From contig JAHLEZ010000003.1 of assembly GCA_020726505.1 (NCBI GenBank), positions 2,976,001 to 3,040,000 of the forward strand: DNA of 64,000 bases, in the 5' to 3' direction. The position numbers were made by a program, and so were the translations under genes. This DNA is from Leptodontidium sp. MPI-SDFR-AT-0119. Lineage: Eukaryota; Ascomycota; Leotiomycetes; Helotiales; Leptodontidiaceae. The notes under the pieces were generated by a model. The model was not told the origin of the DNA. It worked only from the letters and a program-made list of their open reading frames with translations, and searched no databases. Below, piece by piece: positions 35,524-46,930 of the stretch (positions are counted from its first letter, which is position 1; each line of letters opens with the position of its first letter).

Positions 35524-37537
35524 ATGAATTCGATTCTGAATACCTCTGCGAGAAATACACGAATATTCCGAGGCAGTCCAGTGGTGAAGGGGCTGCTTCG
35601 AAGGGGCGTTTCTACCCAAGAACTTGATGCTTCTAAAGGAGGCGAGTTTGCTTACATCTTACTCTTGGATATACGCTGACATGTCATAGATCGTGAACGA
35701 GTGGTTATCCTAGGCTCAGGGTAAGTGCTTTATCTTAATATTAGATCTGTTTCTCACATATGTATCTTAGCTGGTCCGGTTTTGTCCTGTCACGAGAACT
35801 TGACAAGAAGAAATTCCAGACTGTCGTTGTATCACCAAGATCATATTTTGTCTTTACTCCTCTTCTGGCATCTACAGCTGTTGGTACGCTCGAGTTCCGA
35901 AATACTCTTGAGTCCGTCAGAGCTCGTGGGAAGGGCGTCGAGTTCTTTCAGGGCTGGGCGGACGATGTCAATTTCAATCAGAAGAAGATCCAGGTCGAGG
36001 AAATCACTGCAAGACGTCCATTGCATGTTTCTGGAAAGGCTTATGAGGCTTCAAGTATCACGGAGGCTGATCAATCCTTCCGAGTCAAAAAGAAGGGGAA
36101 GGTTTTTGAGTTGAATTATGACAAGCTTGTTATAGCTGTCGGCTGTTACAGCCAGACCTTCAAGACCCCCGGTGTCAGAGAGAATGCTTTCTTTTTGAAG
36201 GATGTTGGTGATGCAAGGAAGATCAGAAAGAGGATTCTTGAGTGTATGTTCTCTGTTCCATTCAGTTGGACCAAACTAACCTGACTTAGGCTTCGAGACA
36301 GCTTCATGTCCTACAACCTCGGAGAAGCTTCGTGACCAGCTTTTGAATTTTGCAGTTGTCGGTGGTGGCCGTAAGTTATCTCACCCGACTATAATTCGTA
36401 ACTGACGCCCCCAGCTACTGGTGTCGAATTCGCCGCTGAACTCTTCGATCTCTGCCACGAAGATCTGAAGAAGCTTTACCCCAACCTCATCCCACACATC
36501 AAAATTTCAATCTACGACGTCGCCACCAAGATCCTTCCCATGTTCGATGCGTCCCTTGCCAATTAGTAGGTGTTCTCCGAGACTGTCTTTCTTTTTGAAA
36601 ACTCTTTTCCCAATTGTGTCCAAAATCAACCTTGACTCTTTGACTCGTTTATGGAAGAGCAATGCTAATCGCGGAATCTACTTCAAGCGCCATCAATCTC
36701 TTCAAACGTGACGGCATCCAAATCAAAACAGAACACCACATTCAATCCCTCCAACCAGGACTCCCCGGCTCCACAGACCCCGACAACGACGGCGGATGTT
36801 TCACTCTCAAAACGAAAGAAGACGGGGAGGTTGGCGTGGGAATGTGCGTGTGGTCTACCGGTCTCATGATGAATCCCTTCGTACAATCAGCCCTCGACGA
36901 CGTCCACACCTACCCCGCCACATCCGCAACCCTCTCCACCGAAGTTGCTTCCCCCTCATCAAAGCAGTGGTCTCTCAAACGTCATCCTCGCTCAGGCGGT
37001 CTCCTTGTCGACGACCACTTCCGTGTGAAACTCATTCCTCGCAGTGGCTCCCCGCCAGAAGGCTCGTCCGTTCCGGAGGCGACAATGCAAGATGTCTTTG
37101 CTATCGGAGATGTCTCTGTTATGGAGAAGGCGCAATTGCCTGCCACAGCACAAGTTGCAAATCAAGAAGCCAAATGGCTAGGCAAGACGCTGAATAAGGG
37201 CAATCTTAGTGAGAAAGATGGGTTCAATTTCAAGAACTTGGGCGTCATGACGTATCTCGGGAACATGAAGGCGATCATGCAAGCTGAGGGTGGGACGGAG
37301 GTTAAGGGGTAAGTGAACTTTGCACGGTAGTCTATGGAAGAGATGCTGACTATTGAATAGGAGAATGGCGTGGTTGATCTGGAGAGGAGCATACCTCACA
37401 CAAACTGTTAGTTGGAGGAACAAGTTGCTAATCCCCATCTACTGGTACGTATAGTCTTTCCTCGATTTTAAAAACAACTATCTGACTTCTCCAGGTCCAT
37501 CAACTGGATCTTTGGGAGAGATATCTCGCGATTCTAG
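35524..37537 (+). CDS. type II (alternative, rotenone-insensitive) NADH:ubiquinone oxidoreductase
   Basis: Single-subunit flavoprotein of the mitochondrial inner membrane that passes electrons from NADH to ubiquinone without pumping protons. Eight exons: 35524-35641, 35690-35720, 35771-36243, 36290-36370, 36415-36565, 36688-37308, 37361-37444 and 37495-37537 (533 residues, typical). The N-terminus is Arg/Ser-rich (TSARNTRIFRGSPVV), a mitochondrial presequence. The FAD Rossmann motif VVILGSGWSGF spans exons 2-3, followed by VVSPRSYFVFTPLLAS. The NAD-binding motif FAVVGGGPTGVEFAAEL spans exons 4-5. The C-terminus ends SINWIFGRDISRF, like other family members. Intron 1 (35642-35689) needs a GC donor (GAG|GCGAGT..ATAG). 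Intron 5 (122 bases) uses the TTCAAG acceptor at 36687, because only that restores LANYAINLFKRDG. No EF-hand insert is seen. Matrix versus outer-face orientation cannot be told. Confidence 0.92.
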
Positions 37538-39597
37538 ACTGTTAGGGGCTTTTTGTGTACGCTTTTTGTGACAATATCAAAACATTTCAACTTCAGCTCC
37601 TATGTGCAAGGTCGCAAAAGGACATACCGCTGGTAGGTGTTATCTTAAGGTGAATACAACTGAGCTATGTATACTGCGTCTGTGATATTCGTGCTACCTC
37701 ATCGGCTCGAGGATGGCAAGGTAGCCTGGCCACGCGAGCGAGAGCTGTGAGGTCTTTAATCATTCTTCTGTCCTTCCATGCAGAATTACGCTTTCTCCCA
37801 CAGTCTATGTCGACCAAGTATCAAATAATTCCACTTTTTGCAGCACGGACGAGAGGTACTCAATGGCGCCGACAACCACAAATGAAATGACAGCGAGACT
37901 CCGGGGGTCTTTCTAGTGACGAGAAAAAACATAACCAGTTATCCTATGGCCGTTTCCCCACAGTAATGAAATTTGATTTACATACCCTTTCACTGGAAAT
38001 CAATCCGTCGAAGTGTGTCACCTTCTTCAAGTTGCGGCAGCCGACCATCGCCCAAACATCTTCCATGTCAGTGTTTTCCTGCTCATTTAATTTCGAAACA
38101 GACACCTCCTCCTTATACATGGTACTAAGTTCCTCACAGAAACAAAGGGAAGTCTTCCTTTCGTCTGTCTGGAGTGGAGACTGCAATTCAATATTCCGAC
38201 TTCTGGCCAGCACAAGCTTTTGAGTCTTGACGATTCACCTTTCTCATACTTCCTTCAAAATCAACAAGCTACGAAGCCCGTAACACCCAAGTATAAAGCC
38301 ATCCCCTATGCTTAAATAGTGATTCTCCTCGGGCTTCCAGGTGGGCTATCACCGTGAACGTGGCTTCGATGCTCTCTCTGCATGGCTTTTGGCAATTCCC
38401 TCCATTTAATTTCAATCCCAAATCCAAAATAGACAATTTCAGTGCACGAGAAGGAAAGTTCTGTACACCAGGCCTTTGAGAGTGGACGATATTCTCGTTT
38501 TACAAAATGGCAGTGCTTGTTTTTTTTGAAGACGGGAATGGAGATGACAACAGCATAGATATTGACAACAATAACGGAGTTCTTCCATATTAAGTATGAA
38601 GAATTAAGATTTCCACAGCTCATTCTCTAATCTCTATTCTATCCCCCCTTGATACCGTAAAGATCCTTCAATTGGGTGTTTCATTGAACAAACCCTCTTT
38701 GGCTACCTTTCTCGAGAAATCCACCAACGCCCTTCCAGTTGAATGTGTGAACGCTTTCAGGCGCTATCCTGTTTTGTATTAAGCGTCACGGCAATTTGCT
38801 TACCTTTATTCACTCGCGTTCTCGAGTTTACCTCCGCCAACCCCATGCTACAGAGCGAATTCATCGGCTGATCTTTCCCACGTTGATCCTTTTCAAAGCG
38901 GTATAAAATCCCCCGCAGGTGACTATTGGATAGATATCAAAATACTGTTGTTGGGCTACCAAGACTTCAGAGATTCACAAGTTCTGATTGTCCTGTGAGC
39001 AAACACCGCATTTGCAATCTACGTCGAACTGTTCCTTTCCTATTCGTTTAGTTATATCTGGGAAGATGGTGTACGTCCGAAGAAGTACAGAGCGGGAGTT
39101 TCCAACGCACCCAACCCTTCCAAGTAGATGGCGAAAGTAAAACATATTAAGCATGGCAATAGAAAATTGAATGACAGCAATCTCAAGCCGTAGATAATTC
39201 TGAGATGGAGTATGGCAAGCCATACATCCTAGTCAGAAGAAAATGGATGTTTTCTTCTTACAGTCGATGGGTTGTGGTACCGAGTACCCCTCTACAAAAT
39301 TTGCTCAGTGCTTTTCCTGGCATGATGAGTAGCCCTTCCTCACCGAGCTTGAGGGAGCCCGTAGGAGCCCGTCAGAAGTTCTTATGCAGTCTCATCGTTG
39401 TGTCTCTCGTCGTATAGTGTGCGAGGCGCACCAACAATGAAAGTACAATACTCAGTTGTGAAGTTCAAGGTGGTGGGGGGTTAAGCGCCCCACACTCATG
39501 TATCGGGATGACCCAATCAGATGATGCAAAGTATTTAAGAAACTTATCACTAACATGTAGTTAAATAAAGACGCCCCGTCCACCCCAACCAAAACCA
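37538..39597. other. intergenic between NADH dehydrogenase and tRNA-Cys
   Basis: This stretch of about 2.1 kb is moderately AT-rich. Small frames exist on both strands (37966-38223 +, 38312-38623 -) but none has a motif, a codon pattern or splice support. I see no gene. Confidence 0.5.
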
Positions 39598-39734
39598 GTC
39601 TCGATAGCTCAGTGGTGTAAGACCCCAGAAATCCCAACTTCGGCTTCCATCAACTCTAATTCAGCAACAGAGAGCGGAAGATTGCAGTACCGCAACATAT
39701 CTTCAGGTCAGGTGTTCGAACCACCTTCGGGACT
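39598..39734 (+). tRNA. tRNA-Cys(GCA) interrupted in the D-loop and in the anticodon loop
   Basis: Reads UGC/UGU cysteine codons if matured. The acceptor GTCTCGA pairs with TCGGGAC at 39727-39733 (one G-U), with U73, the tRNA-Cys identity base, at 39734. The D-stem GCTC (39607-39610) pairs with GAGC (39672-39675). Between them the loop reads AGTGGT, 54 extra bases (39617-39670), then A. Without the insert it is AGTGGTA, the loop of yeast tRNA-Cys. The anticodon stem GAAGA/TCTTC encloses TTGCAG, an 11-base segment at 39688-39698 (usual intron site after position 37), then A. The variable loop is AGGTC and the T-arm AGGTG-TTCGAAC-CACCT. Mature length would be 72 bases, as in yeast. Box A and box B are intact but about 65 bases further apart than usual. 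Whether the gene is functional is open. Confidence 0.85.
39617..39670 (+). other. 54-base spliceosomal-intron-like insertion in tRNA-Cys D-loop
   Basis: The segment starts GTAAGA, contains CTAAT at 39656-39660 (a perfect CTRAY branch site, branch A about 11 bases before the end) and finishes CAACAG. Length, donor, branch and acceptor match the spliceosomal introns of the protein genes in this window. Its removal restores the D-loop to the base. It does not resemble a tRNA endonuclease intron, which sits between positions 37 and 38. Confidence 0.7.
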
Positions 39735-39744
39735 TGATCCGACC

Positions 39745-39782
39745 TCCGACATTGAATGTTGGATTAATTGTTTTACTTTTTT
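39745..39782 (+). terminator. hairpin plus T-runs downstream of tRNA-Cys
   Basis: TCCGACAT and ATGTTGGA (39745-39763) form an 8-bp hairpin with a 3-base loop and one G-T pair. They are followed by TTTT at 39771 and TTTTTT at 39777. The signal starts 11 bases past the tRNA, as expected for Pol III termination, and mirrors the arrangement after tRNA-Ser. Confidence 0.5.
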
Positions 39783-42676
39783 GAGCTTACACTATTGTTC
39801 CTTTTGCTTTTTGTCCCTCTGTCTAACCTCTTTTTCTTTCTTCGCTGCGTTATACTCCTGGCGCTTCCTTATTTTTTAATCCAAACATCTTCTCCTCCTG
39901 TTAAAGTTTTAATGCCCGGGAGTCTTGAAAGTAAGGAGATTTTCATTTTGTTGGATCCACCGAGCTTGCATTAGGGCATGCTGCTACAAGCGAGAAATAA
40001 AAGGGGCCAGGTCGCTAAATTCCCAGTTGTCAACAAAACACAACTGCACTTTATTTCAGGTATCAATTATTATGCTTCAGAAAGCCTTCATTGTCGGGTC
40101 CAAGCAATTCACCAGATATTTTCGTTAAGATGGTTCATTTTAAGGAGACCTTCTTGTGGTTTGCTTCACAGTACGAAACTTTCAATTATAATGCGCATTA
40201 CGAGGGTATCCCATTACTAAATAAGGGGAATACGGTCAAAGAGTTCAAACGTAATATCAATTGTGGCTACTACTAGCCAGCTTAGAACATATTAGAGCGT
40301 CGTTGCCACTAAAGCAACCCGAAGGTATTCTGGTTACGCGGCAGCTGCTGAGTATTAGATCAGTACCATCTTGCACACACCCTTTGTCCCGTTCAACGCC
40401 TTGTTCACCCATGCTGACCTGTCTTCGGACCTAGGGAGTCGGACACGATTGGAACATTCAACATTTCACCACTTCTTTACTACCCGAAGCAAGTCCCCTG
40501 AATGTCATCACACACCCCTATCTACCGTACAAACTACACACTCTCTGATGCTACATCAAGGCAAAAATTACCCGCTCCTTCGCTTTGACATCACTGCGAA
40601 CATAAAGCAAGGCGCCTCAGAGTCCTCAAGCAGTTTAAATCTTACCCAGTTCGGTCAGGGAATAGAGACGACAGGGAATGATGCCGCAGAATTTCAAGAC
40701 TACGGAATGAGTGGTATTTCGACTACTAAAGCGAACACTCAGCTGGCAGGAAGGTAACGTTATGGCCCGTATTGCAACATCTTCCATGCCTTGGTTCTTG
40801 CGAATTCAACCGAACACCGGTAGCATATGCGAAGAGTTTCAACTTTCATACTTATTCACTAGAACATTGGAGGATCATTCAAAAGATGATGATTCCACTA
40901 ACGCTCCCTCGCCATATGTCACTGTCAAGTCTATGTTCACCATCGAAATTACAAGCAAACTCAGAAGTCAACCCCGCTATCTATAAATACTTGATGGCTT
41001 CTCAATTTATCACTTCCCAAACATTCCAATGTTACAGGAGACGCATCACGATTGTGCATATCTCAACAGAGTCCAGTGACTGCCACTTTGAACTCAATCC
41101 AGCATTCACATGCCGTCAATGTTAAATTGGTGGTTTGACTTTGATGAACACTCATAAGTTCTTGAGCTATCTTATATATATCCTCAATCACTGATACATC
41201 TATGGTATACCATGTTATATTCGTAATCTTTATTCACTTCGACGGCTCTTTGCATCCACAACTCTCGTTTAGATCTTTTTGGAAGACATATCTAACCAAT
41301 ATGCTTTTTGATCTCCTTTGTAGATAACGTGTGTATAAAGGCGCTTAGATGAGCCATGAACTCACTTAGCAACGCGGTCCCCAAGGGACTACGAGCAACC
41401 ACTAACATGAACTGGAGGGACTTCCGTTGGTTACAGTCCAACAATCTACTAGTAGATAGCAATAAATGCCCTCTTCCCTATCTTGAGAAGCTACAAATTA
41501 AAATACTTCAGGTTCGCAAACTTGAACAAAATACCAACCATCAGCACCTGCAAACTGTTGTCAACCCCCACCTTACCGTCAATCCCCATCTTCAACTCCA
41601 GTAGCTCTCCTCAACGAGTCTGAATAATCACACAAACATTGAAACCAGCACAATCCCTCCTTTGCTAATTTCTCAAAATTACAAACCATCTCGAAAGTCG
41701 GGGCGCACTGGACATGACAATCATGATTACTCTCATCAGGAACATGTTACTCCGCAATCGAAAGATATCGCAAATGCTTTTCAGCACCTTCAACACCTTC
41801 AAGTTACCCCTTCTTTTATGCGTGCCACTAAACTGTCTACACTATTCAAGACTTACCCCACAAGCGCTTTAGTGAGAACTGAATAAAGTATTTAATCAAT
41901 TTACACTCTCCAAGGACCCTTGGTCACAATCAATACGACATGCACCCCTTGTCACCGAATTCCGCACAGTATAGCATTCACCTCCACTCCCCGCCTCCAT
42001 ACTACCCCCACAAGCAGACCTCTTTTCCAATCAACAAAACCCTGCAAAAAATACTCCAGCGCTCCATAATGATAAAAGCAAGCCGGCTTGGAGTCACGCA
42101 ATCGCTTCGACACAGCACAGACATCCACATTCACAACCAAATCTCGGCACAATACAATCTCAATCAGCTCCGTTGTCAAGAACCCGAAATCAACGTTAGT
42201 CCTCAAGGCATCTACGTGCTTGCTTGAAGTTCTATTGGCGGGAAAGAATTTCAAGAAACCGTCTTGCTGTCAACAACCCCCTCACTTCTATCCCACACAC
42301 CACCGCTACCTACTCCTCTCACCTGTACCTCTCACTCCCTAATTCTCTTTTGAACCTCAAACAATCCCACTCACACCCACAAACATATCCTAAAATCTCC
42401 TACCGCCCACCTCTCAAACTAACACAGCTACGCACAAAACGACGAAGCCACATACACCAGCACTCATTTATCCAGGTTCAACATAATTCCTCTTCCCACT
42501 ATGGCACAATATCTTATCTGCCTTAAATACCTACCTATTCCAAACCCCTAACTTCTCTCACCGGACCAGTAATCCAAATATGTCAACACAATTGAGCCGA
42601 GCTATTCGGGAGACCAAGTACCCTTTCAAGAGCGGGAACAATGATCTCCCGACCCATCATTTCCCAGATGTTCCCA
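39783..42676. other. intergenic, tRNA-Cys to J-protein gene
   Basis: This stretch of about 2.9 kb is AT-rich at the left and A/C-rich on plus from about 41500. Frames such as 40371-40757 and 40772-41125 have no motif and no splice context. It may hold degraded sequence, but I recognise no transposon remnant. The right end holds the 3' UTR of the J-protein gene. Confidence 0.5.
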
Positions 42677-44138
42677 CTAGTCAGACCACTCGTCATAATG
42701 ATCATATGTGTGACCTTTCGAGCCCTGTGTCTGAGTATTCCCATATCCTGGCCTTGTTCTTCGCAGGCCCCGCCTCACAGGTCTCGATGTTCGCTGGCAA
42801 GACGCGTATGCCTCTATCCTGCAGCCCGGACATATCAGCAAGTAGCTGTACGCGACACCACATTCTTCACACTGCAAACGGTTCCAGCAGGTCTCTGCTT
42901 CTACCTTTGGCCACCAACCGTCATGGTTGCAACTACCCCTTTCAGGCTGCCGTCTCGAGGATCTTGACGACCCAACTACTGGAGGGGGTTGGTATTGTTG
43001 CTGTTCGTAGACTTTTGCTATGCACTCTTGCATGCGTTTGACTCTAGCCGCATCCTCCCACATCTTGTGCGCCATTTCCTCCTCACGCAACTTCCTTGCA
43101 CCCGCTTCTTGTTCCTGTCTCAATTTCTGAGCTGCCTGATATCTCCTCAAATTCTTTGCTTCTTCTCTCTCTCGCTTCTCGCGTTCCTTCTTCCGCGCTT
43201 CATCTCTCACTAGTTCTTCTTTGCGCCTCTCCTCCTCAAGCTCGCGTTCTCGTCTTACCCGAATGCGATTTTCATGAAAGCGAATATTTTCATTGTCGAT
43301 CTCGTGTGCTTTGGCCAAAACATCCTGTCCATCTCTCAAACCCTTCTCCCACTTCCTCAATATGGTCATCTTCGACTTAAGCACCCTCTCCTTCACGTTC
43401 TTTGAATGGAATCTATCCAGCCGCTCATTTGACTTCCTCTCTTTCTCCTCCCCTGTCTCGACAGATTTCTTGTACAAGGGCGAGAAGATCCAAGCCGACC
43501 AACCCCTTGCAGCCGCTTCCTCGGCCAATTCTCGCAGCTTGATGTCATCTAGTTTTTCAATGTCCTTCTTTAATCGTGTGACTTCTCGTTGCTGCTCAAA
43601 TATGACATCCTCGTATCGCTTGGCCGTTGGTCTCCATTTCGCATCCCGTTCATCCCTCACTTTTCGAAGTGCTGCGATAGCAGCAGAGTCTTCAATATCT
43701 CCCTGCTTGGACTTGGGGATCGAGGTTTCGGGGTTGGGCTTGTTCGATGTGAGGGATTGCGTTTTTGGAGGAGGGTTCTCTTTGTTCAAGGACTTGGACG
43801 TGATACTTGGGTATATTATATCGTAGGACCGGCGCCGAGCTTCATCCTTGAGCGACCCATAGGCCCTTCCAAGCTATAGTGATAAAGTTTATCAGCATTC
43901 TCTATTTGAAGCCAGAGTTTGCACACTGGTTCGCCCCAAGAATTGAATATCTCAGAATTAAGTCAAGTAAACATATTCCTACCAATTGAAATGCAGCAGT
44001 AGCATCTGATCTCGGATTTCGATCTGGATGTAGTACAAACGCCAAGCGTCGGTACGACTTTGTGATTGCTTCTGTGGTAGCTATTTGCTCGACTGCGAGA
44101 ATGGCGTAGTAATCATCAGTGACTCGAACTGGTGCCAT
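42677..44138 (-). CDS. J-domain (DnaJ-like) protein with coiled coil and C-terminal Cys-rich domain
   Basis: Probable Hsp70 co-chaperone. Two exons (44138-43983 and 43873-42677) join in phase 0 to 450 residues. The J-domain occupies about residues 8-80: DDYYAILAVEQIATTEAITK, SYRRLAFVLHPDRNP with the essential HPD, and FQLLGRAYGSLKDEARRRSYD across the junction. Residues 105-175 and 190-350 are highly charged and helical, rich in Glu/Arg/Lys (for example RRKEELVRDEARKKEREKR), so a long coiled coil is likely. The C-terminus has paired Cys: SCNHDGWWPKVE, CEECGVAYSYLLICPGC and a final Cys at YASC, a probable zinc site. This layout, with the J-domain first and the CNHDGWWPK element last, is familiar among Pezizomycotina proteins of unknown partner. 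No signal or membrane segment is seen, so cytosol or nucleus is likely. Confidence 0.9.
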
Positions 44139-45410
44139 GACTGTACATTTATCACTCTCGATTAATGTTTTTAGATATAATTGTGAGAAGATAGAGAAAA
44201 CATTATCACCCCTTTCAAGAGATATTTCTTCTCGTGTTTGCTATCCGTTTGCTCTCCCTCGACGCCAAGGTTACACCACGCTCCCGTGACTTCAGGGGCA
44301 GCGACTGTGGACTCGAAGTGAAAAGCTGCGAGAAACTTGCTCTATTCTTGGATATGATATCTGATATCTGATAGGTGTATGTGGCGTCGAGCACATGATA
44401 TCAATGAGTTATTTTGAAATCAACATCAGTCTGGTTCATGTTCACCTCAAATGTCCCATTTCCAAACGAACATCTGCGAAAGCCCAGACCGAGCTCCGGT
44501 TCTCACGATGATGTAACCGTCGTCAGATGGAACGGGAACTTGAGGACAAATTTTCTGGTTATCGAGTGCTATTGTACTCTCCTGATGGTTAGAGAATAGA
44601 AGTCAAGAAGACGAGGTGGCTTTCACGTTTACAGAGTCTGCACGGTGAGACTTGCACCCGCTGCTTCAAAATCGTGGTCGTCCGTCACTTTGGCCTCGTT
44701 TCTTGCTGCAGTGATAGAACAATGTTGTTGGGCTTCTTTTGGTCATACCTGTGGAGTGAAAGCAATCATGGTTGCATAACTCCCCATCGAGTTCCTCCTT
44801 ATCATGCATGTATATAGTTTCAACCGAGTTTCTCGCATGGCTGCATCACTTCCTGTCCAAATCGAAGGCACTAAACAGATTCCCTCCTAAACAACGATGG
44901 GCTTTGTGATAGCTTGATTACACCTACGATTGCAGACAAAGACATAATTCAACGCTAAAAACGTGACAGGCATCGATTTTGCCAACTGCAACATTGATTG
45001 GTGCTGGAGCACGCTCGGTGAACAGAAGAGAAGAATTCGATCATTATGAGTTAGAATTCTTTCTTCGTGTGATCCCAACGTCAAATTAGCCGATCTATTC
45101 GCTTCCTATTGGCAATCCTGAGTTCACACGTTAAGCCGGAAAATACCCCGCATTCAGATGTTGATATATCCAGATTGCCTCGATATTCAAATCGAAGCTT
45201 GGCGCGGCACTTGGAGGAGAATCATCAGTGACCATGGCAATGGAATTGTATTTCCCTTATAAACTCGGGATTCCCCCCAAAGATGAAGAAAATGCGTGCG
45301 TGCCCATTACTTCAGTTTGTTCAACTTCCAACATCGAGGCAAACGCTTTTTGCGGGATTGTTTGCAAGAGTTCATCGCAGCTCATCATCCTGAGAACTGC
45401 TATCCCCGCC
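44139..45410. promoter_or_regulatory. divergent promoter region, J-protein / DUF1996 gene
   Basis: About 1.27 kb between two divergent starts. A repeated GATATC-type element (GATATGATATCTGATATCTG, about 44352-44371) is the only notable local structure. No gene is seen. Confidence 0.4.
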
Positions 45411-46930
45411 ATGATTTGGCAAGCTCTCCTATTTGTGGCAGTCGCGGATGCTCAAATCTCCGCCGGCTTAAACCACCTACGTTTTGGATGCTCCCAACTT
45501 ACCATCGAGCGGCTTGATCCTTTGGTAAACCCGGGTCTCTATCCGACTCCACATAGTGAGCATCCCAATTATTTCCATCTACTTCAAGACCGTTCCAAGA
45601 GTCTTAGGGCCAATTTGCCTCATGAATGTCGTGATTCCTTCTCAACTCTTTGACATTTACTATCCAATAACAACACTGATTCCGAGTCCGCCATTAGTGC
45701 ACCAAATCATCGGAGGCAATGCTTTTAATGCATCTATGCCCAGCGCTGATATCTCAAGTCTCGCATCCTGCACTACCTGCGGTCCTGCTGACGATCTTTC
45801 CAACTACTGGACTGCCAATTTGTATTTCAAGGCTCGTAATGGCACTTACAAACGTGTTCCTCAAGTCCCAAACAGGTATGTTAGTGTCTCTTGCCATGAC
45901 TTAGATGTCCTCGAATTAGAATAAATGATCACGATTTAGTTTCATTTCATATTTCCCTTGGATCATTCGTTGACGATGCGATAATATAGATTCCTGTTCA
46001 ACGACAAGTTCACCACTGAAACTTCTGGAGGGGTTACAGTCTACTACATATCACCCGGCAAGGGCAAGGTGACTGCTTTCAAACCAGTAAGTCCACTTGC
46101 TGTCAAATTTCAATCATGCCAATCCACCTTTCTAACTGCCACTGTCAGGGATTTCGAATGTTTGTCGGCGACCCAATGAGACGCGAGAAGAAATACAAGT
46201 CACAGAGTTGCTTCCGCTGCTATTCCGGTCCCAACTTTGGAGGTGACAACGCCGCTCCCTGCAGTGATGCAAAGCTTGATACTGAAGGTTTCCCAACTGG
46301 ACCTTGTTTAGGCGGTATTCGATCCAATGTTCTCTACCCGACGTGAGTTTCCCACATTAATTCGATCGCCACTGACTGCAAGTAGCTGCTGGGATGGCAA
46401 GACGCTTGATACACCAAACCATATGGATCATGTGGCGTACCCGAAAGCTGGTCCTTCAAACTTCTTGTCTACAGGCGACTGCCCTTCTACGCACCCAGTA
46501 AAAATCCCACAGTTGATGCTCGAGGTATGTCTCCATTACTCTCCCCAACCCACGAGTCTCATATTAACCACACAACAGGTCGTCTGGGACACCACCGCCT
46601 TTAACAACAAGGCCGACTGGCCCGCAGACGGCTCGCAACCCTTCGTCCTCAGCACAGGTGACAAGACTGGATATGGCCAGCATGGCGATTACGTCTTCGG
46701 ATGGAAGGGGGACGCTCTGCAGAGAGCAATGGACGATAACGGGTGTTTCAGCGCCACTTGCGGCAAACAGAAATCTCAAGATATCGCTGTTGCCAAGAAA
46801 TGCATCATCCCCAAGACGGTGCTTGAGGATGTTGATGGATGTAAGTTGCTCTGTTGATCTGTTCCCAATTATGTGGTGGCCTAACTTCGATCTAGGGTTC
46901 GAAAAGCTTCCTGGTACTCCCATGGAGTAG
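45411..46930 (+). CDS. secreted DUF1996 family protein
   Basis: Secreted fungal protein of unknown activity; the family occurs widely in saprotrophs and pathogens. Seven exons (45411-45555, 45698-45875, 45990-46086, 46149-46342, 46386-46524, 46579-46840, 46896-46930) join to 349 residues. The start at 45411 gives a short signal peptide, [15 protein letters not shown], likely cut after ADA. A same-frame ATG further up would bury it and was rejected. Family marks: [33 protein letters not shown] across the first junction; [48 protein letters not shown] across a junction; [16 protein letters not shown]; and [20 protein letters not shown] near the C-terminus. At least eight Cys would form disulphides. 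Conserved His/Asp in the PHMHQ, NHMDH and QHGDY segments could bind metal, which is inference. Confidence 0.93.

Noticed and set aside
36566..36660. Shorter intron 5 in the NADH dehydrogenase gene ending at GGAAG or GAAGAG
   Set aside because: It gives a stop codon or the wrong frame at the junction; the acceptor at 36687 restores the conserved LANYAINLFKRDG.
39783..42676. Degraded transposon
   Set aside because: No reverse transcriptase, transposase or terminal repeats could be recognised, and AT content alone is not enough.
43293..43826. 177-codon plus-strand frame
   Set aside because: Antisense shadow of the charged coiled coil of the J-domain protein.
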